From Arachidicoccus sp. (GTDB lineage Bacteria; Bacteroidota; Bacteroidia; Chitinophagales; Chitinophagaceae): a stretch of 64,000 nt of DNA. Below, piece by piece: positions 25,346-33,924 of this stretch. The notes beneath the pieces are model-generated. The model saw only the letters and a list, made by a program, of their open reading frames with translations. It was not told the origin of the DNA and ran no database searches. The position numbers were made by a program, and so were the translations under genes. Positions within the stretch are counted from its first letter, which is position 1. Each line of letters begins with the position of its first letter. The stretch lies in the NCBI GenBank assembly GCA_028283605.1, contig JAPWKH010000018.1:1-64000 (forward strand), written 5' to 3'.

Positions 25346-28300
25346 GAAATATCATATATCTGAGGCAACACATTGTTCAATGTTTTTACAACTACGCTAT
25401 TTACTTGTACAATCTGAACCATCATTGAATCCATAATGTCGGAATCAATTACAGAAACAGCTTTTACCCAAACGCTACCAATGGATTGCCCGGTTATTAA
25501 ACCGCTTGTATCTATTGAAGCATTGCCTGTAACAGGAATGATGTTCCATACAACATGTTGATCTCTTTTCAAAGGATAAACTTCTGCAACCATTTGCAAA
25601 TTCCTGCCAATTGTAACTTGAGGCGGAACATAATCTTTTGTATGTATAACTAAACTGTCAATATTATAATAAGGACTTTCATAAGCGCCAATGTCTACTA
25701 TATCGCTTACTACTCTTGGGTTTCCGGCATAATCGGTGAGTATATTTTGCGGAACATAGTTATTGATTCCTTTATTTACTCCTGGACTGTTTTTAGTTAA
25801 AGTTAATCCGCCATTTAAGAAATTTGCTTTATTTAAAAATCGTGGATTATCTGTGCTGTGAAGATTGGCGATTTGAGTAACCGCGCCGGCATTCTGAGCT
25901 ACTGATACATCTGCATTTGAGCTTTTATAAAAAATATTATTGGCAACAATTCGATTATTATTTTGCCCACTTAAATAAAGAGCGCTACCGGTATTTGTAG
26001 AAATGTTCCCGTAAAAAGTATTATTAACAATAATACTTTTTTCTCCTCCGGAATGGAATATGGCTGCGCCATTAGCCGGATCAGTTAATGAGGATACATT
26101 ATTTTGTATAAATAAATTGTTGATTAAACTGTCTATGCCAACATTACCATTTCTGGATAGGAATACTGCGCCGGCTTGAAGTTTATCGGAATTATGATAA
26201 AAAATATTTCCGATAAATGATGATGTATCACCAAAACTTCTGATTGCTCCGCCGTTTTTCTGCGAAGCATTATTCAAAAAAGAGCTTTTTTGTACACTCA
26301 AGCTGTTGCCCGATTGGAAGATTGCAGTACTGTTATTGCTACTAAATGTTGAATTATTGACAAATGCAGATGATTGTAAACAATAAACAACACTCGATGT
26401 ATCATTTGTACCGGAATTGTTTGAGAATGTACAGGTGTCAATGGTTATTGCAGATTTATTTGCTGAGTAAACAGCATCGCCATTTACTGAAGAATTTTGA
26501 TTAAAAGAATTATTGATAAGCCTTAACTTACTGCCATTCTGATAAACCGCTCCGCCATTATTTGATGAAATGTTATTCGTAAAGGAGCATTGCAAAATAG
26601 ACACAGAAGAATTTAAATTAGAAAATACAGCGCCTCCTATATTGTTGGATGAATTGTTTTGGAATGTGCAATTTTGTAAAACTGATATAGCATTACCAAT
26701 GCCTACTGCGCCTCCTGCATTGTCTGCGTGATTGTTTAAAAATGTAATATTTCGAACCGCAGTTTTTCCATTGTTGCTTATTTGATATAATGCCAGACCT
26801 CCTACGCCATGCTGATTTATATCTGACCCATAATAGTTGAAAGTTCCTGTGCCGATTGCATTGCCATTTTGGAAAATAAGGCCGTCAATCACAATGCTGT
26901 CTGCATTTGCATCGATTTGTGTGATAACCATTATATGATAAGAATTATCCGCGACAGAAGAAAGTGAGCCAATATTTCCGTCAAGAATAGTCGGATTATT
27001 TATAAAATTTCTTGTGCCGCCTCCGCTTGGAAAACCTCCATATATTTTTATTCCGCCTCTGAAAATTATAAAAGATGAATCCCTATTTGTTCCTGCTTGA
27101 TTTCCGGTAGGATAATAAGTTCCTTTTGCAACATTTATGGTTGTAATATTGGGGCAAATTTTTACCCAATCTATTGCTTCATTCAAGGTTTTAAAAGCTG
27201 AACTCCAAGAGGCGCCGTTTCCGCTCTTTGCTATGCTGCTATCCACGTATAATGTATTGGAAGAATTTATCTTCATCACAATTAAATTAGAGGTATCTGG
27301 AGACATATAAAAACATGGATGATTATTGGTCATGATACAATATACCGAATCGCCATTTTTTGGAGTATAAGTATAAGTAAGAGAATCAATTCCTGCATCA
27401 ATGCCATTTACTTTCCATTGATAAGTGGGCAATAAACCATCGGAAGAAGTTGCAGTAAAAGTAACCGGACCCGGGCTACACATAAGATTTTGAGAAGCGG
27501 CTATAGAAATTCTCGGAGATAAATTTTTTGGTGGTAAAGGATTTATGGTAACGGTTAATGTTTTAGTGCCGCAGCCGCCGGTACCGGTTATCGTATAAGT
27601 TACGGCTGTGTCTTGTACGGTTGCAATTACGCTATCACCTTGAGTTGTGCTTAGTCCTGTTGCAGGACTCCATACCCAGTTGTTATAATTGTTATTATTA
27701 TTTACGATAGATATGTTTAATTGGCTATCGCATGGATATACATTTGAACCGGAATTGTACGTTGAATCTTTTATTAAAAGTTGTGGATCAGTGGCACCAA
27801 GTGCGTCATCAAAATCGCTTTGTTTTAAAATATAAGTATATGTAAAACTTGTGGAGGCACCTGCCTGCAGCGAACCAATATTATAGACAATCCCTATAGG
27901 TAAATTGTTATAGCCGGTCGTTCCAGAAAATGCAAGCTCATTTCCATTAAACCAGTCTATTGCACCTCCTGGCGGCGGCTCTTGGTTATCGGTGCGGAAA
28001 AATGTTTTTGCCCTGCAATCCTTACTTCCTAAACCGAGATAAGAATGAGTAAAGACACCCAATGCTTGAATGAGTGTTTGACGATCGGTTGGGTTTTGAA
28101 ATATAACAGTATTATTTGTTTGTGTAGCTTGATTGGAACGGTTGGCCTGATCCATATAATAACAATCATTATCAGGATTTACATATTCACCATAGTATAT
28201 ACTATTAATTGCCTGCGAAGAAGTGTTCGTCATTTCAACTCTTACAACAAAATATACTTTAGAATCCTGCACGGTAACTATTTTTCTTATTTGCAAGCCA

Positions 28301-28815
28301 TTGTCTGTTCCTTGCCAAATAGCCTGATGCAAATCTGCACTTACAGATTGCACTTCACCTGGAAATGGATTGTAAATGCTGAGAGAATTACACGTTGTAT
28401 TACTGGATCCGGAACGATCTGTAGTGTAATTGTGCCCGTCGAAAGAAACGCCCCAGCCAACCCAGGGAGCACGCGGTAAAAAATAATCTCCGTTGTATTT
28501 ATTAGGATAGCCTACATCCCAACCATTCTGATCGGGATCTGCAACAAACCCCAAATTCAGCATATTATCGCTTAGTTGAGGCGTATAAAATTGCTTGGCA
28601 TTTGAACTATCTGCAATAGTATATATGCCACTTCTTGCATGATAACCCGCAGGAGCATCTACTGTTGTACCCCAGCCGCCACACTGGCTCATACCCACCT
28701 CTACGTATTTGCCTTTTATAAAAGCATTCCCATTAATGACTTGAGCATGAAGAAGTGCATTATTGAGTAGACATAAACCAATTATTAGGATAATTAGTTT
28801 TGGTAATTTATTCAT
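24856..28815 (-). CDS. T9SS-exported right-handed beta-helix protein with Ig-like domains
   Basis: A 1319-residue surface or secreted protein. The signal peptide ends NALLHAQ. Residues ~30-350 are a beta-rich region of unknown type (SQCGGWGTTVDAPAGYH); ~355-510 are two PKD/Ig-like segments (TYTITGTGGCGTKTLTV). Residues ~520-1050 form a right-handed parallel beta-helix with Asn-rich rungs (NNGGAVY, NNIGGAVF) ending in the choice-of-anchor Q type block NPRFLNKANF and VDIGAYES. Two Big_2-like domains (about 1055-1140 and 1140-1225) and a T9SS type A sorting domain (FAVNIFPNPAQNYLNLG to the C-terminus, about 1230-1319) follow. Export needs T9SS; the signal tail is cleaved or anchored by PorU. Polysaccharide binding or cleavage is possible for the helix but not shown. 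Confidence 0.85.
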   Translation of the reverse strand: MNKLPKLIILIIGLCLLNNALLHAQVINGNAFIKGKYVEVGMSQCGGWGTTVDAPAGYHARSGIYTIADSSNAKQFYTPQLSDNMLNLGFVADPDQNGWDVGYPNKYNGDYFLPRAPWVGWGVSFDGHNYTTDRSGSSNTTCNSLSIYNPFPGEVQSVSADLHQAIWQGTDNGLQIRKIVTVQDSKVYFVVRVEMTNTSSQAINSIYYGEYVNPDNDCYYMDQANRSNQATQTNNTVIFQNPTDRQTLIQALGVFTHSYLGLGSKDCRAKTFFRTDNQEPPPGGAIDWFNGNELAFSGTTGYNNLPIGIVYNIGSLQAGASTSFTYTYILKQSDFDDALGATDPQLLIKDSTYNSGSNVYPCDSQLNISIVNNNNNYNNWVWSPATGLSTTQGDSVIATVQDTAVTYTITGTGGCGTKTLTVTINPLPPKNLSPRISIAASQNLMCSPGPVTFTATSSDGLLPTYQWKVNGIDAGIDSLTYTYTPKNGDSVYCIMTNNHPCFYMSPDTSNLIVMKINSSNTLYVDSSIAKSGNGASWSSAFKTLNEAIDWVKICPNITTINVAKGTYYPTGNQAGTNRDSSFIIFRGGIKIYGGFPSGGGTRNFINNPTILDGNIGSLSSVADNSYHIMVITQIDANADSIVIDGLIFQNGNAIGTGTFNYYGSDINQHGVGGLALYQISNNGKTAVRNITFLNNHADNAGGAVGIGNAISVLQNCTFQNNSSNNIGGAVFSNLNSSVSILQCSFTNNISSNNGGAVYQNGSKLRLINNSFNQNSSVNGDAVYSANKSAITIDTCTFSNNSGTNDTSSVVYCLQSSAFVNNSTFSSNNSTAIFQSGNSLSVQKSSFLNNASQKNGGAIRSFGDTSSFIGNIFYHNSDKLQAGAVFLSRNGNVGIDSLINNLFIQNNVSSLTDPANGAAIFHSGGEKSIIVNNTFYGNISTNTGSALYLSGQNNNRIVANNIFYKSSNADVSVAQNAGAVTQIANLHSTDNPRFLNKANFLNGGLTLTKNSPGVNKGINNYVPQNILTDYAGNPRVVSDIVDIGAYESPYYNIDSLVIHTKDYVPPQVTIGRNLQMVAEVYPLKRDQHVVWNIIPVTGNASIDTSGLITGQSIGSVWVKAVSVIDSDIMDSMMVQIVQVNSVVVKTLNNVLPQIYDISGTLQLIATVYPLNVNQQVTWSIIPTTGSATIDANGLVTAVSGGNVWAKATSVQDNTKSDSILINNCSTKFAVNIFPNPAQNYLNLGISVPCGMDIYTAPATNICYYVYPPVIQVFNSAGTLVLSQIIHKNNTNISVEKLAPGVYYIQLNAALFQTRAKFIKR

Positions 28816-29008
28816 TTGATATTAAAGGTGTATAATGATTATTCATAAGTCTATAGATTGCAGTATGTATATTATTTCCCACACCAAAAAATAAATATAA
28901 ATAATATATTAATTTGAGAAACAATTACTTTTTACGAATGAAAAAGGTTAACTAATTTATCCGCATACTTTTCTTCTAAATAGGGTTTTTTTGAATATAT
29001 ATTAGTTT

Positions 29009-29520
29009 TTTAAGATTTATTTGATAATTTATCGCTTTATAAACTTTGCTTTTGTCTGAAGCAGCGCAGCATTTAATTGAATATAATACACGCCGGGCAC
29101 CAATTTTCCTACAAAAATATTTGTATTATTCTTGCGAAAAATTTGAGAGAGGACAACCGTGCCAACACTATTAAATACTTGAATTACCGGAGGATAAACA
29201 TAATAGCAGATATTAGTTGCGGGTGCTTTATAAATATCCATTCCGCATGGTACAGAGATACCAAGATTTAAATAATTCTGAGCCGGGTTGGGAAATATAT
29301 TTACTGCAAATTTTGTGGAACAAATATTAATCAATATAGAATCAGACTTGGTATTGTCTTGTACCGAGGTTGCTTTTGCCCAGACATTTCCGCCGGATAC
29401 AGCAGTTACCAAACCATTTGCATCTATTGTAGCGCTGCCAGTAGTAGGAATGATACTCCATGTTACTTGCTGACTTGCATCTAATGGATAAACTGTTGCT
29501 ATTAACTGCAATGTCCCGGA
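29009..29520. repeat. Direct repeat A2: T9SS tail plus Big_2 cassette
   Basis: Second copy of the 24836-25345 sequence, at the 3' end of the neighbouring LamG protein gene. Long stretches (for example 29320-29440) are identical; differences are scattered substitutions. Confidence 0.85.
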
Positions 29521-31215
29521 ATTACTTGTTATAAATGCCGGAACATTGTCTTTGGTACGTGCTACAACACTGTCTACTTTATTTATTACTGTTAATATCA
29601 ATGTGGCTGTGCTATCGCAGCCTAAACTACTGGTTAATTGAACAGTTTGCGAACCGGCAGCCTTAAAAATTAGGCCATTCCACGTATAAGGCAAATCTGA
29701 CGGTTGAATTGTAATATTGCTTGTGGAACTTGTCGGAGGTATTTTTACGTTCAATGTAGCATTGCTATCACAGCCAATGCTATTTGATAAATGAGCTGTG
29801 TAAGAACCCTCTTTGGTAACACTTAAACCATTCCAAACAAATGGTAAGCCTGATAGACAAATGCTTGTATCTTTTGAACTACTTATAATCGCTCGTAATG
29901 TTACGTTCAATGTAGCATTACTATCACAGCCAATGCTATTAGATAAATGAGCTGTGTAAGAACCTTCTTTAGTAATATTTAATCCATTCCAAACAAATGG
30001 CAAAACTGATGGGCAAATAATTGTATCAGTGGAGCTACTCGTGATCTGTCTTAATGTTACGTTCAACGTGGCGGCACTATCGCAGCCAATACTATTAGAT
30101 AAATGAGCTGTATAAGCACCATCTTTAGTAATATTTAATCCATTCCAAACAAATGGCAAAACTGATGGGCAAATAATTGTATCAGTGGAGCTGCTCGTGA
30201 TCTGTCTTAATGTTACGTTCAACGTGGCGGCACTATCGCAGCCAATGCTATTTGATAAATGAGCCGTGAAAGCACCATCTTTGGTAATATTCAATCCATT
30301 CCAAACAAATGGGAAAACTGATGGGCAAATAATTGTATCAGTAGAGCTACTCGTAGCTGTTAATACAGTTAACTTTAAAGTTACAATACTATCGCATCCT
30401 GTAGCATTAACTAATGTATCTGTATATGTACCTGTGGCATTATGACCTAAATAACTTTGCCCCTGACAAATAGTTGAATCAATTGTAGCAAATGTAGGAA
30501 CGCAACAATTACCGTAAGCCTTCACTTCATCATAATTGAGTGCTCGATTATAGAGCCTTATTTCATCCAGATCACCATTCAGCCAATAAGGATATGTGGA
30601 GTTGTTCATGCGTCCGAAATATAAATCGTAAATGTTTGTAAAGGGAACTGGGCTGGTTGGGTAGCTTGCTACTAATTGACAGTTGACGTATAGTTTAGTT
30701 GTAACGCCATCGGTAGTAAACACTATACTATACCATTCATTAAGTATGATAGGAGCTTTAGATTTAGCATTCCCATCCGGACCATAAAAAAACTCGCTTT
30801 TTACTGATGTACTCCCATTACAATTATCAATAGTATCTGAAAATCTTAAAGAATAATTTCCTGATTGATAATCTGTAATTAATTTTCCTAAAATCATATT
30901 ACCATGACATTGACCTGTATAAAAGCCCGTAGGCCTTACCATTACACAGATTGACATACTGGTCCCAAAATTTATAGTAGGGCTGTTGGGAATGCGCATA
31001 TAATTATTAATACCATTGAAATGATATGCGCTATTAGCATTACCGTACTTATCTGTAGTTAGAATTGCATTGTTAAAAACGGGATTATTGTTATTACCGC
31101 TTACATCACTGGCATTTCCATTAAACGGATAATAAGCCATTAAACCTTGCATTAAGTTAACTTGAGCATAGCTGATATTAGTGATAAAAAAAAGTAAGTA
31201 AAGTAATTTTCTCAT
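29029..31215 (-). CDS. T9SS-exported LamG-domain protein with 52-residue repeats
   Basis: A 728-residue secreted or cell-surface protein. Signal peptide 1-17. Residues ~22-230 form a LamG/concanavalin-like domain (GLMAYYPFNGNASDVSGN, WYSIVFTTDGVTTKLYVN, LDEIRLYNRALNYDEV). Residues ~245-545 hold a degenerate unit and five 52-residue repeats with PFVWNGLNITK, HLSNSIGCDS and ATLNVTL. A Big_2-like domain (~550-635) and a T9SS type A sorting tail (~640-728) follow. Binding of glycan or another surface is likely from LamG; no catalytic motif is seen. Both tail domains are shared almost base for base with the downstream gene. Confidence 0.87.
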   Translation of the reverse strand: MRKLLYLLFFITNISYAQVNLMQGLMAYYPFNGNASDVSGNNNNPVFNNAILTTDKYGNANSAYHFNGINNYMRIPNSPTINFGTSMSICVMVRPTGFYTGQCHGNMILGKLITDYQSGNYSLRFSDTIDNCNGSTSVKSEFFYGPDGNAKSKAPIILNEWYSIVFTTDGVTTKLYVNCQLVASYPTSPVPFTNIYDLYFGRMNNSTYPYWLNGDLDEIRLYNRALNYDEVKAYGNCCVPTFATIDSTICQGQSYLGHNATGTYTDTLVNATGCDSIVTLKLTVLTATSSSTDTIICPSVFPFVWNGLNITKDGAFTAHLSNSIGCDSAATLNVTLRQITSSSTDTIICPSVLPFVWNGLNITKDGAYTAHLSNSIGCDSAATLNVTLRQITSSSTDTIICPSVLPFVWNGLNITKEGSYTAHLSNSIGCDSNATLNVTLRAIISSSKDTSICLSGLPFVWNGLSVTKEGSYTAHLSNSIGCDSNATLNVKIPPTSSTSNITIQPSDLPYTWNGLIFKAAGSQTVQLTSSLGCDSTATLILTVINKVDSVVARTKDNVPAFITSNSGTLQLIATVYPLDASQQVTWSIIPTTGSATIDANGLVTAVSGGNVWAKATSVQDNTKSDSILINICSTKFAVNIFPNPAQNYLNLGISVPCGMDIYKAPATNICYYVYPPVIQVFNSVGTVVLSQIFRKNNTNIFVGKLVPGVYYIQLNAALLQTKAKFIKR
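29581..30354 (-). repeat. In-gene 156-bp tandem repeats (52 residues each)
   Basis: Five consecutive 156-bp units. Units 1-3 are nearly identical at DNA level (plus strand CCATTCCAAACAAATGG recurs), units 4 and 5 progressively diverged. Such arrays can gain or lose units in frame. Confidence 0.85.
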
Positions 31216-31354
31216 AGATTAGGCGGGCATTTTAATAGCTCTTCAATGATAACTATACATATAGCTATTTTATACTTTGTGCATTTAGATTTCACATAAA
31301 TAAAAATAAGAGAAAAAAGTATATGCTCATTTTTTTAACAAGATAATTTGTAAA

Positions 31355-31388
31355 AAAAGGTCATTCGAAAACTTTCGAACGACCTTTT
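31355..31388 (-). terminator. Rho-independent terminator of the aconitase gene
   Basis: Stem AAAAGGTCATTCGAAA / TTTCGAACGACCTTTT with a 2-nt loop (one mismatch). On the minus strand it is followed by T-rich sequence, directly after the acn stop at 31410. Confidence 0.85.
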
Positions 31389-31409
31389 AAAAAGATACCA
31401 ATAACTGAT

Positions 31410-33686
31410 TTAATTATTACTATCCGCAAAGTTTTTACGGATGATGTTCAATGCGCCACCGTGTTTAAACCAATCGATTTGCTGATCGTTGTATGTGTGT
31501 GCTACATTAAATTGTTCGGTACTTCCGTCTTTATGATGTAGCACTATCATCAGAGGTTTTTCCGGAGCAAACTCTGTAAGACCGATGATATCAATCGTAT
31601 CATCTTCCTGCACTTTATCATAGTCGGCTTTGTCAATAAAGGTTAATGCAAGCATACCTTGTTTTTTCAAATTAGTTTCGTGAATACGTGCAAAACTTTT
31701 TACCAATACTGCACGAACGCCCAAATGGCGCGGCTCCATAGCTGCGTGTTCACGGCTTGATCCTTCGCCATAGTTTTCGTCACCCACAACAATAGTACCA
31801 ATACCTGCTGCTTTATATGCACGTTGTGTAGCCGGCACGGGGCCATATTCGCCCGTCAATGAATTCTTTACAGAATCTGTTTTATCATTGAAATAATTAA
31901 CAGCACCTATCAGCATGTTGTTGGAAATATTATCCAGATGCCCGCGGAATTTCAACCATGGCCCTGCCATTGAAATATGATCGGTGGTACATTTCCCTTT
32001 GGCTTTAATCAACAATTTTAATCCTTTCAAATCTGAACCTTCCCATTGAGCGAATGGTTCCAATAATTGCAAACGGTTGCTGGTAGGAGATACGTTCACT
32101 TGTACATTGCTTCCGTCTTCTGCCGGGGCTTGATAACCGGGATCATCTACAGCAAAACCATTTTTAGGTAATTCATCTCCTGTAGGAGGATCGAGTTTTA
32201 CTTTTTCTCCGTTTTCATTTGTGAGATAATCTGTCAACGGATTAAAAGTTAGGTCGCCAGCAATGGCAAGTGCGGTAACGATTTCAGGCGATGCCACGAA
32301 TGCAAATGTATTTGGATTGCCATCTGCACGTTTTGCAAAGTTTCTATTGAAAGAATGTACAATGGTATTTTTTTCTTTCTTTTCTGCGCCAACTCTGTCC
32401 CACATGCCGATACAAGGACCGCAGGCATTTGTCAAAATTGTCGCACCGATTTTATCGAATACCTCCAAGAAGCCATCGCGGTTTACTGTGTATCGAATTT
32501 GTTCCGAACCGGGGTTAATAAGAAATTCGGATTTAGATTTTAAATTTTTTTCTGATACTTGTTTGGCTAATGAAACCGCACGCGACAAGTCTTCGTAGGA
32601 TGAGTTGGTACAAGAGCCAATCAATCCGACTTCAACTCTTTCGGGCCAGCCGTTTTTGTCAGCAACTTCTTTCATCTTAGAAATTGGCGTAGCTAAATCA
32701 GGAGTAAAAGGCCCGTTTAAATGCGGTTCTAATTCTGAAAGATTTATTTCAATTACCTGATCAAAATATTTTTCAGGATCGGCATATACTTCTGCATCGC
32801 CGGTTAAATGTTCTTTATTTTCATTTGCCAAATCTGCGACTTCCGCCCGGCCTGTTGCACGTAAGTATCTTTCCATAGATTCGTCGTAGCCGAATGTAGA
32901 AGTAGTGGCGCCTATTTCCGCGCCCATGTTACAGATAGTTCCTTTTCCTGTACAACTGATAGATTGCGCGCCTTCACCAAAATATTCCACAATAGCGCCT
33001 GTGCCGCCTTTTACCGTAAGAATTCCCGCAACTTTTAAAATAATATCCTTTGGAGCTGCCCAACCGCTAAGTTTGCCGGTAAGTTTTACACCGATTAATT
33101 TAGGCCATTTTAATTCCCATGGCAAACCTGCCATTACATCGCAAGCATCAGCGCCGCCAACGCCGATTGCAATCATACCAAGGCCGCCGGCATTTACAGT
33201 ATGCGAATCCGTACCAATCATCATGCCGCCTGGAAAGGCATAATTTTCCAATACAACCTGATGAATAATGCCCGCACCGGGTTTCCAAAAACCAATACCA
33301 TATTTGTTAGACACAGAGCCTAAGAAATCGTACACTTCTTTGCTTTCTGCTTCTGCATGTGCAAGGTCTTCCGCCGCGCCGTCTTTTGCCATTATCAAAT
33401 GATCGCAATGCACAGTTGAAGGAACGGCAACTTTCGGCCTTCCGGCTTGCATGAATTGCAATAATGCCATTTGCGCTGTTGCATCTTGCATGGCGACTCT
33501 GTCCGGTGAAAAATTCACATAATCGTGCGCACGTATAAAAGCGGCAACCGGTTGTTCTGTATGTAAATGGGTATATAATATTTTTTCAGCAAGCGTGAGA
33601 GGTCGGTTTACAATGGTACGAGCTTTTGCAATTTTATCTGCAATGCCTGCGTACACATTTTTGATCATTTCTAAATCAAAAGGCAT
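31410..33686 (-). CDS. acn: Aconitate hydratase
   Basis: Interconverts citrate and isocitrate in the TCA cycle. The 758-residue product is of the mitochondrial-type aconitase (AcnA-like of Bacteroidota). Cluster ligands lie in [12 protein letters not shown] and [12 protein letters not shown], which together supply the Cys residues for the [4Fe-4S] cluster. Substrate-site blocks are [22 protein letters not shown] and [18 protein letters not shown] in the C-terminal swivel domain. Monocistronic with a strong terminator; start [12 protein letters not shown] is conserved. Confidence 0.96.
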   Translation of the reverse strand: MPFDLEMIKNVYAGIADKIAKARTIVNRPLTLAEKILYTHLHTEQPVAAFIRAHDYVNFSPDRVAMQDATAQMALLQFMQAGRPKVAVPSTVHCDHLIMAKDGAAEDLAHAEAESKEVYDFLGSVSNKYGIGFWKPGAGIIHQVVLENYAFPGGMMIGTDSHTVNAGGLGMIAIGVGGADACDVMAGLPWELKWPKLIGVKLTGKLSGWAAPKDIILKVAGILTVKGGTGAIVEYFGEGAQSISCTGKGTICNMGAEIGATTSTFGYDESMERYLRATGRAEVADLANENKEHLTGDAEVYADPEKYFDQVIEINLSELEPHLNGPFTPDLATPISKMKEVADKNGWPERVEVGLIGSCTNSSYEDLSRAVSLAKQVSEKNLKSKSEFLINPGSEQIRYTVNRDGFLEVFDKIGATILTNACGPCIGMWDRVGAEKKEKNTIVHSFNRNFAKRADGNPNTFAFVASPEIVTALAIAGDLTFNPLTDYLTNENGEKVKLDPPTGDELPKNGFAVDDPGYQAPAEDGSNVQVNVSPTSNRLQLLEPFAQWEGSDLKGLKLLIKAKGKCTTDHISMAGPWLKFRGHLDNISNNMLIGAVNYFNDKTDSVKNSLTGEYGPVPATQRAYKAAGIGTIVVGDENYGEGSSREHAAMEPRHLGVRAVLVKSFARIHETNLKKQGMLALTFIDKADYDKVQEDDTIDIIGLTEFAPEKPLMIVLHHKDGSTEQFNVAHTYNDQQIDWFKHGGALNIIRKNFADSNN

Positions 33687-33721
33687 AGTTCAAAATTTAA
33701 ATAGTGAAGTTGTAAGGATTG

Positions 33722-33729
33722 CAAATTTA
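33722..33729 (-). promoter_or_regulatory. Candidate -7 box (TAAATTTG) for acn
   Basis: On the minus strand TAAATTTG matches TAnnTTTG exactly, 35 bp before the acn ATG. No TTTG box at the expected -33 distance. Confidence 0.35.
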
Positions 33730-33924
33730 CTTAAAACTGATGATTATTAGCGTGAGATTTTTATTATTTATAATAATAATGTTTGGGAATATTACGGTTA
33801 GAGAATATTTCAGGATTATAAGAAAATAACATTTTTTGAAAGAAGTAATTCTCCATCATTGCATTCATGGTGTATAAAACAAATAACTTGCCGAAGTTGA
33901 ATTTTAGCATTTAGCACGCCTTTA

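Noticed and set aside
29581-30354. Second candidate for a CRISPR or intergenic repeat array
   Set aside because: 156-bp units encode a repeated 52-residue protein domain.
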